Source of the DNA: Acanthococcus lagerstroemiae | Taxonomy: Eukaryota > Arthropoda > Insecta > Hemiptera > Eriococcidae | Direction of reading: 5' to 3' | NCBI GenBank assembly: GCA_031841125.1 | Contig: CM063112.1 | Location: 61,495,722-61,559,721, forward strand | Length of the DNA: 64,000 nt | Shown: positions 56,925-64,000 of the stretch, one piece after another | Layout of the letters: each line of letters opens with the position of its first letter | Position numbering within the stretch: the stretch's first letter is position 1 | Notes under the pieces: generated by a model | Seen by the model: only the letters and a program-made list of their open reading frames with translations | What the model was told of the DNA's origin: nothing | Database searches by the model: none | Made by a program: the position numbers and the translations under genes

Positions 56925-58925
56925 CTGATGATGATGATGATAAGGTCATCAGTCTTACGACCGGTTTGATGCAGCTCTACATTTCTCCCTATCTTGTGCA
57001 AGTTCTTTCATTACGTAATAACACTTACATTTGACATCCTTAATTATCTGTTGAACATACTGGAATCTTTGCCGACCTACCCAATTCCTTCCTTCCACTC
57101 TTCCTTCTAACAGCAGTAATATAATTTCTGGGTGCTTCAAATTATGCCCTGTTAGTTTATCTCTCCTTCTCTTCAGACAATTCCAAATATCCATTTTACC
57201 TCCGACTCTGTCAAGTACTTCCTCATTTCTTCCCCTATCTGTCCGTTTGATGCTAAGTATCCGCCTATAACACCACATCTCAAAATCTCCGATCCTTCTT
57301 TTTTCTGCTTTTCCTATGGTCCAAGTTTTACAACCATACAAGGCTACAGAAACTCAAATAGGGCTCAGAACTAGGGGGGTTTAGGCCCCCATATTATGAA
57401 GCAACATCACCCCTCCGCATCATTTGCTTTGGTAATTTCTCAGTGTTTGGGGGGCTATTTAAAAGTTTGGGGGGACTAAGCCCCTCCAAGCCCCCACTCT
57501 TTGCGCCTATATTATGTATCCTGCCCCTTTTCGAGTCTTCCATCTACAATTAATCTCAAAGCTAACGCTGCTTCCCTAGTATCTTTACTTTTTCTAAATC
57601 CAACCCGATCATCTCTTAGTTCTGCATCTATTCTATTCTCAATTCTCCTATAAATTATTCTAGTTAATATTTTTGACGTATGCGAAAGAGGACTAATTGA
57701 TTGATAATTTTCACAGCTATCCGCTCCTGCTATTTTTAGTATAGTTACAATAGCATCCTTTTTAAAGTCCTCTGGCATTTCCCCTTTATCATAAATATAA
57801 CATACTAATTTGTACAATTTATGAAGTACATATTCTCCTCAGTTCTGTAATAATTCAGCTGGTATCTCACTCCTGGAGCTTTGTCTTTCTTTAAGTCTCT
57901 CAGTGTTTTGTCAAATTTATCTCTTGAAATTAAGTCTCCCATCACATCTTCGTCTACATCTTCCTCTCTCGCCATTCTTTAATTTTCATCCCTAGTATTA
58001 CTATACGTATAGTCCTTCTACATACTCTACCCACCTTTTCACTTTTCCTTCAGCTGTGTAAGTAGGCTCTCCTTCCTTATTTGTTACATTACTTGCTCTC
58101 TTCCTTCTTTCTCCAGCATTTTTACTTTTCTATAGGCCAACTTTATTTGTCCTCTATTCATAAGCTCTTCTATAATCACTTTTTTCTTTTGTCCATTCCT
58201 CCTTTGCCTTTTTACACTCTCTCCTTATTTCATTCTTTAACCTTTGATAAGCTAATCTACTTCCCTATCGTTTGTATTCTTATATTTTCTTCGTTCATCC
58301 ATCTTTCTGAGGAGTTTCTCCTACATTTACGGTTTCGTTTCTTCTCTCTTTGTTTTACCTAGATTTTCTTCTGCTGACTTTTAATATTCCCTCCTTTATT
58401 TCACCCCATTCTTCCTCCACACTGTTAATTTCCTGTGTTTTTTCAACCTCTAATTCTAATACAATATCCTCGTGATATTTCCCTTTTATATTAACAGTAT
58501 CCAACCTCTTCAAATTCCACCGTTTTGCATCTTCTTTTCTATCAAGTTTCTTCAATTTAAGCCTGCATTTCATTACTACCAAGTCATAATCACTGTCAAT
58601 ATCAGCTCCCGAATAAGTTTTACAGTCCAATCATTGATTCCTAAAACGTTGTTTCGTAATAATATAATCAATTTGATATCTACCTGCGATACCTGGACTC
58701 TTCCATGTATACCTTCCTTTATAATGATTTTTAAATTTAGTATTTCCTATGATTAAGTTATACTTCGCACAAAACTGTACGGAACGCTCTCTTCTTTCAT
58801 TCATCATTCCTCATCCAAAATCCCCGATTATATTAGCATTAGCTTCTTTTCCATCACCAACTCTAGCATTCCATCACTCATAATAATGTCTATCTTACTG
58901 TAAAGTGTCCAGCAGTTGCAGTACA
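56925..58925 (-). pseudogene. RTE-type LINE (family B): endonuclease, RT and C-terminus, internally deleted
   Basis: Read on the minus strand: endonuclease block WNARVGDGKEAN near 58,870, YTWKSPGIAGRYQIDYIITK near 58,700 and GADIDSDYDLVV near 58,600, where the catalytic SDH has become SDY; RT block ENYQSISPLSHTSKILTRI near 57,700 and VGFRKSKDTREAALALRL near 57,590; then RLEKGQDT at 57,515. About 700 bp of RT palm expected here are missing and a G/C-rich insert (57,356-57,511) takes their place. The C-terminal domain YGCKTWTIGKAEKRR, GHNLKHPEIILLLLEGRVEG and RQRFQYVQQIIKDV follows, then stop and a (GAT)n end at 56,926-56,943. A microsatellite 3' end is a known RTE trait. Many stops; inactive. 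Confidence 0.88.
57356..57511. mobile_element. G/C-run MITE-like insert in the RTE-type LINE
   Basis: The ends are imperfectly inverted: left TAGGGCTCAGAACTAGGGGG then TTTAGGCCCCC, right GGGGACTAAGCCCCTCCAAG, CCCCCACTCTTTGCGCCTA. No duplicated flank is seen, consistent with a deletion that also removed the adjacent RT palm region. The style is like the CAGTGGCGTAGCC MITEs, but the family is not the same. Confidence 0.6.
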
Positions 58926-59229
58926 CGATATTATTGAATTACAGATCGGCAACACGGCCAGAAATAGTGGAGAGCTACTTACTGAACCAATTCGAAACAA
59001 TTAAGTGCTTGGAAAAGTTACTCACCTGCAACAAAAGAAACACAATTTGTGAGTATGCAAAATTAAATGATATTCGATAATGATATTGAAACTGGACTGC
59101 TTCTAACACAGTAAGCGGAGGTGTATCATAAATTTAAAATGCGGCTTCGCACATTCATTTCCAATAGATATACATCTTGAGTAAACAGTCTAGAAGAACT
59201 CACCAAATGTACAGCCCATAAATTTGCCG
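58841..59229. repeat. Direct repeat, first copy (second at 63,612-64,000)
   Basis: 389 bp repeated at a constant offset of 4,771 bp with one dinucleotide swap (CACTCATAA versus CATCCATAA) and no indel. It starts inside the endonuclease of the LINE above and continues into non-LINE DNA, so it does not end at element borders. The second copy reaches the window edge, so the true length is unknown. Confidence 0.97.
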
Positions 59230-60199
59230 CTCGCCTCTTAAAAGGAAAAAAAATGGTAACCCTGTGAACTTGGAAGACAGTCGTAACACGTCAAATTGAA
59301 GAAAGAAAAAAAAGAAGAAAAAAAACTTTCCGACGTCATTATTGAAACGAGGGAAGCGTTTACCTCTCGATACACAGTAATTTCTGTCACGTTCTCGGAG
59401 TTGTTTGCTCACCAAATGATACTCGTTCGCGAGAGTGCCAAGTTATTCTCTCTCTCCCTTTCATACTACACGTTTCTCTTTCATTCTGCGGGTCTCTTTC
59501 TCTATCCTCACTCCACCACCCTTTTGCAATCTACAAATTCGGTGGTGTACCTTTTTTAAAGTCAACAATTCGCGAAGATACAGTCAAAATTACAAGAATA
59601 AACGACCTAGTCATACGTAGTATAATATATCTTCACTACTATCTTATGCGAGGGCAAGAATGCATACATACAGCGAAGTGTTCTTACAAATTCGAGAATA
59701 TAATTCGCACATTTTTCAGATTTGGTAAATTGTACTATACAAGTCAGTATGGTTTTACAAATAAGAAGTAGAACAATGTAGTCTCACTCGGATTTCCAAC
59801 ATAACTATAAACCTAAGTTTTAACATTACAGTGAAAATGCGAATAGAGAGTAGTATACAACTATACATAATGAGCACGTGTGAAACCTACATATACTACG
59901 GCGAACAATGTAGGGATACTCTTTGTACTTCTATTGTCCATTCCCAATTACAGGACTCAGCTTCTACAATTTGAAGAACTAGAATTTGGAGAACTGTTCA
60001 CCAATGACATTTCGAGCGATTTTTTTTAAATTACAGTGTAGAGTATTACTTCATGGGTGGAGCCAGTGTAACGGAGAAAGTTATTCTTCATTTATAAGCA
60101 GCAATGCAGAATATTACTGACATTTGCGTAAAAACATTCAAAGCTTCAACTACAAGGAATTCTACTGAACCTCGTAGAATGATATAGCTATCAAAATAG
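59230..60199. other. Stretch without recognisable genes
   Basis: Nothing recognised. A/T-rich, with short chance frames. Confidence 0.4.
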
Positions 60200-60327
60200 A
60201 CTCCGTGGTGTAGCGGTAAGAACTCGGCTTCGTAACCCGAAGGCACCGGGTTCGAGTCCCAACGCCGGCACCGTTATCAGTAATGCACGAAAGAACTCAT
60301 CACACGTTCTAACACCAAATTCTGATA
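60200..60327 (+). mobile_element. SINE head, tRNA-Thr-like
   Basis: CCGTGGTGTAGCGG (A box), CTTCGTAAC (Thr-CGU-like loop flanked by a 4-5 bp stem, CTCGG with CCGAA) and CCGGGTTCGAGTCCC (perfect B box) have correct tRNA spacing. The 5' GACTCCG does not pair with the 3' GCCGGCACC, so it is a SINE promoter and not a working tRNA. The body is interrupted at 60,328 by a palindromic element. Confidence 0.75.
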
Positions 60328-60515
60328 AAGGCCGGTACAGACTAGCGCGCATTAGCTGCAATGCAACAAGTAATGGAACATGTAACGAACAAAATTCGGG
60401 CGAATGCGCGCATGTATGGACGTCCATACATGCGCGCATTCACCCGAATTTTGTTCGTTACATGTTACATTACATGTTGCATTGCAGCTGATGCGCGCTA
60501 GTCTGTACCAGCCTT
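60328..60515. mobile_element. 188-bp palindrome with no loop (foldback element)
   Basis: Two 94-bp arms meet at TGGAC/GTCCA between 60,421 and 60,422. The outer tips are AAGGCCGGTACAGACTAGCG and CGCTAGTCTGTACCAGCCTT. I count five mismatches between the arms. No target duplication is clear (TTAA or TA-type possible at the right tip). No coding capacity. Confidence 0.95.
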
Positions 60516-60820
60516 AACGTACACAGAGTCACAAACCACTTACAGCAGAGGCTTTCGAGAAGTGTGTAATCAGTCGCCAGTATCTGAAAGCTGTAAATGG
60601 GCAAGACGCTACCTGCAGGTGCTTGTTGAAGTCACCGTCATAACTACGGGGCTAGTGATACGGGTATCCGACAAGAAGATAGCGCAGTCGATCTAGGCCG
60701 ATTTCGGCAAGAAGAGAAGAGGGCTAACCAGCCCTAACAAGCTCCCCAACATAAACTGATGATATGTCAGAGATGGTAGAGTTCCGAGTTGTTAGCATGG
60801 GGCGATGTCTGTGGAAAAGG
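60516..60820 (+). mobile_element. SINE-like tail, related to the 30.2-kb SINE body
   Basis: ATCTAGGCCGATTTCGGCAA, GAAGAGGGCTAACCAGCCC and AGCTCCCCAAC (60,684-60,740) are colinear with the body at 30,288-30,350. The first 170 bp after the palindrome may be the remainder of the 60.2-kb SINE; where one element ends and the other begins cannot be fixed. Confidence 0.55.
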
Positions 60821-61398
60821 AAAAAGACTCCATAAAATATTGATGACAAATTTGAAAATCACTTAAAAACAGGTCGCAGTGATGATAGAAAGAAAACTGC
60901 AATACATAGCAAGGCGAGAATACTACTAAGAAATAAGATCATGTAATACCAGTGTGGCATCTCTCCCAAACTCGTATAGGTATGTTGGATGAAGTTGTGA
61001 TTATACATCGTATCGACGCTATATTACGTTACCGTAGGCTTCAGAAGCGACTAAATACACAAGATTACATTAGACCGTTTTTTAAGAATTTATCTGGAAT
61101 CAGAACCCGTCGCACCTCACCTCTCGCTCTCCTTTGTGCCCAATTCACGCAAATCCTCGCTAGGGAATTAAGAGCCGACGCGCTTGTAGCCACGGCAATA
61201 ACATAGGCGAATCTTTGCTTTGCATGTTATCCAACTGGTTGGTGGCTTGAAACGGGAAAAGGGTACTGCAAGGAGGACCAATCTCATACTGGTGACCTCG
61301 ACGTCACAGAGGAATTGAATCCACAACCAGGAAGAAGACTCATGAAAGAAAACAGAATACATAACACTACTATACATTATATGCACAACAGAAATTTG
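60821..61398. other. Stretch without recognisable genes
   Basis: Nothing recognised; the 84-codon frame at 60,952-61,206 has no known relative. Confidence 0.4.
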
Positions 61399-61885
61399 TT
61401 TTTATACTACTCGATCAGAAAGGCAATGTTTACATTGGTGTTTTACAGACGACAAGAAGCGCCTATCATTCATGCATTGAGTGCTAATGAAACCTGCATG
61501 TAAAGTAAACGTCCCTCAATGTAAAGCGTTTTTACATGAAAAAGTTGCTGGCCAGTAATTTTGTATTGGAGGGAATCAAACCCGCGTCCATTGAAACATT
61601 TGACTGAAATGCTACAATCGTCTCTAACCACTCGGCCACAGAGCAAATTACACATTAGCGACTAAAGAACACATTTAAATATTCACGACATAGTACAGCT
61701 GTTACCATTTGATGTTAACCGTCCTTACGTTTTTGCTGGCCACTACATGTGTATGCTGTTTGTGGACGTGAACAAACTGAAGACAAGACTGTGATACTAT
61801 ACTTTGTAGTAATTAACTGAGCAAATTAAATTTTTGAATTAATTACGCACACAAAAATCACCTGTCTCTAATTTAAATAAATAAA
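61399..61885 (-). mobile_element. Dispersed repeat with internal tRNA-like segment, copy 2
   Basis: Colinear with 24,427-24,910 over its whole length at high identity. On the minus strand the tRNA-like segment begins near 61,644 (TGCTCTGTGGCCGAGTGG) and its B box has become GGTTTGATTCCC (one change from consensus). Confidence 0.8.
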
Positions 61886-63022
61886 TAGATTAAAAAAAAA
61901 ACAGACCAGGTCAGTGAAAAACATTGCCGCATCAGATCAAGTAGTATAAAAAATATCTTCCACAAGTTTTCAGTAAATGAAGATCTCGAAGTGGTGGGGG
62001 AACGGAAAGAGAACGGGGGCGGCTCCTCGCTGGATCTGCCAAAGTAAGTGACTCTATTCAACTAATTTGAAAATTATGAATTATCGAGAACCTGGATCGT
62101 TAGATACTCGTACTCAGTGTACCTACCTACTGCATGAGTTCAAACAAAAAGTTAATGTGGGACACTGCTCGTTTTTAGTAAAATTTACATTACTTTCACA
62201 ATTTTAAGTTATCATAAGATAGTTTTTCCCAATTTTTGGAACAATACACTTTGGGGATTTTCAGTTTTGGGAAAATTTGTTTGTGGAACTTTCCTTCTTT
62301 GGAACTAAATCTTTGGCACCTTCGGGTTGGAACTTTTACTTTGGCACTTTTGGTCCGCAATCGCTTGTATATATAACAAACAGTTGCATGCGACAATGAG
62401 ATATTAAGTGACTGTATCTAATGTTCCGCATTGCAGTTTATAGATAGGCAACAGCATTTACTATTACACTACTTAATCCACAGTATAGGGGGTTATATTA
62501 CAAAGTAAAATCAACATATATTAGGAAATTAGGATGGTAGCTACTTTCAGTATGTAAGACAAATGCTAATACTAGAGTTGCCAACTCATTTTTTCTGAAA
62601 AGCAAATGTTGCTGGTGAAAAGGGCAAATTTAGTCGCAAAAAAGCAAAGTTCCAAAAATGTAAGACAAGACTTGGAACTCGCTTTGATGGTCGCATAGAC
62701 AGAATATTGGAAAGAATAGCACTATTTGTATGGTACTACACTATTTAAATGGCTCTCAACCTAGGTGTTTCAAACAATGTACCATAGAAATAATATGAAA
62801 TACTATTGGAATGTAAACTTAAAATTTCAAGTGTTGGCAGTCCTGTATGTAGTTGAGTGATCACCTATGATTTACCCGTAAGTGTGTAGCAAATTTCAAC
62901 TACCACTAATTCGATTAGAAATTCACTTTCAAAGAAAGTTTTGTCCTAAATTTATCTGTATCGTCACCAAAAATTTGAATTATAATCAGTTTCACTGGTA
63001 GAATAATTACTACTCGTTTTTT
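61886..63022. other. Stretch without recognisable genes
   Basis: Positions 62,215-62,350 repeat TTTGGAAC, ACTTTGG and TTTTGGGA words loosely; nothing else was recognised. Confidence 0.4.
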
Positions 63023-63611
63023 GGGTTACATTTATCGGCACGCGAAGAAATAATGAACGCACGCGAAAAAAGAGAAGAAACACAAACATGTAATTCGAAT
63101 AAACGTGAAAACAGTTCACGATTAAAAAAATGTAAACAGGAAAAAAAGTTATTGGACGCTATGGTTATCATATGAAAAGAGAGAAAAAAATGAAACGACA
63201 TTTCTTGTATTTTCATGCTCAAGGAGTACTTGCACACAATTGTATACTGATTCTGATGAACACTCGTTCCTCGTACTTAAGCTCCATAGATAGGAGTGAA
63301 GAAGACTTTACACCATTTTGGCTCACACAGCGCCCGTAGATGCGTAATTGACTATGTCGTACGCTCCGCATAGTCAGATTCGACATCCACAGGCACGGTG
63401 TGAGCCAAAATGGTGTGTCTTCACTGGTATTTATAGGGATCTACTCGCACGTACCGTGCTACTTAGATTTACCTTTTCAGACACGTCAAATTATGGTCGG
63501 CTGTTTGTAGTTTTATGGCGTTAGAATATTGCATTTCTTGTAGAAACCTGCTAAAAAGGTCGTGTGTGCGTCATAGCGTGGATCACATATAACAAGTTGT
63601 TATCTCCAATT
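63023..63611. mobile_element. Non-autonomous TIR element with internal hairpin, copy 2, right end lost
   Basis: Matches 41,470-42,200 from GGGTTACATTTATCGGCACG onward, lacking a segment of roughly 140 bp between ACATTTCTTG and CATGCTCAAGGAGTACTTGC. The hairpin at 63,280-63,441 (ATTTTGGCTCACAC paired with GTGTGAGCCAAAAT) is kept. Similarity continues to about 63,611 and then stops at the start of the direct repeat; the right terminal repeat is missing. Confidence 0.78.
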
Positions 63612-64000
63612 AGCTTCTTTTCCATCACCAACTCTAGCATTCCATCATCCATAATAATGTCTATCTTACTGTAAAGTGTCCAGCAGTTGCAGTACACGAT
63701 ATTATTGAATTACAGATCGGCAACACGGCCAGAAATAGTGGAGAGCTACTTACTGAACCAATTCGAAACAATTAAGTGCTTGGAAAAGTTACTCACCTGC
63801 AACAAAAGAAACACAATTTGTGAGTATGCAAAATTAAATGATATTCGATAATGATATTGAAACTGGACTGCTTCTAACACAGTAAGCGGAGGTGTATCAT
63901 AAATTTAAAATGCGGCTTCGCACATTCATTTCCAATAGATATACATCTTGAGTAAACAGTCTAGAAGAACTCACCAAATGTACAGCCCATAAATTTGCCG
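63612..64000. repeat. Direct repeat, second copy (first at 58,841-59,229)
   Basis: Near-identical to 58,841-59,229 to the last base of the window. The junction with the truncated TIR element shares ATT (63,609-63,611 and 58,838-58,840), a 3-bp microhomology. Confidence 0.97.

Noticed and set aside
60200..60275. tRNA-Thr gene candidate
   Set aside because: The A and B boxes and anticodon arm are good, but the acceptor strands do not pair; a SINE head fits better.

Overview
The window looks like repeat-rich, non-genic DNA from an invertebrate, most probably an insect. No host protein-coding gene, rRNA or genuine tRNA could be supported, and open frames rarely exceed 140 codons. Every protein-like stretch I could recognise belongs to a broken mobile element. 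The non-LTR families with WNARVGDGKE-type and YGAxTWSLT-type proteins, the tRNA-derived SINEs and the hAT-type MITEs with 8-bp target duplications are typical of insects, but the species cannot be named from the sequence.

Layout. 0-7 kb: no genes, with a degenerate quasi-periodic repeat (about 125-150 bp) at 2.6-3.5 and 4.7-5.5 kb. 7.2-8.0 kb: 3' end of an RTE-like LINE, minus strand. 9.0-9.43 kb: CpG-rich block with a TATA-like box and a good splice donor, a possible promoter and first exon. 10.8-11.8 kb: fragments of two dispersed repeats. 12.63-14.32 kb: a tandem array of about 150-bp units next to a tRNA-like head; the unit matches the body of SINE copies at 23.4 and 55.3 kb, so the array is an amplified SINE body. 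15.54-18.30 kb: an RTE-like LINE split by a 1.7-kb foldback hAT-type element (8-bp TSD GTGCACAT), itself split by a 274-bp hAT MITE (8-bp TSD GAAATATC).

21-27 kb: degenerate AGTCTTAA array, two 3' remnants of one LINE, three SINE-like elements and a foldback MITE. 28.3-31.5 kb: a Penelope-like element (RT end plus GIY-YIG endonuclease) carrying a foldback MITE, set among degenerate-repeat arrays, plus a SINE. 33-38 kb: a GC-rich block, a hAT MITE with TSD GCTAAGAG, a GTTACCC foldback, an R1/Jockey-like 3' fragment with a 14-bp TSD, and a GCTTCCGG-type degenerate array. 40-47 kb: second copy of the 11.5-kb repeat, a TIR element of about 0.8 kb with an internal hairpin, GCTCCGG-type arrays, an AGTCTTAA array and the second CAGTGGCGTAGCC hAT MITE.

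49.7-52.4 kb: a 5'-truncated Jockey-group LINE, plus strand, with a candidate TSD ATAAACTG. 55.26-55.6 kb: SINE with a tRNA-Cys-like head. 56.9-58.9 kb: a broken RTE-type LINE, minus strand, with a (GAT)n end. 60.2-60.8 kb: SINE pieces around a 188-bp palindrome with no loop. 61.4-61.9 kb: second copy of the 24.4-kb repeat. 63.0-63.6 kb: second copy of the 41.5-kb TIR element. From 63.61 kb to the window end the sequence repeats 58.84-59.23 kb almost exactly, which looks like the junction of a recent tandem duplication or an assembly join.

The elements do not form a pathway. What can be read is their order of arrival: LINE, then foldback, then MITE; Penelope, then foldback; SINE, then array.
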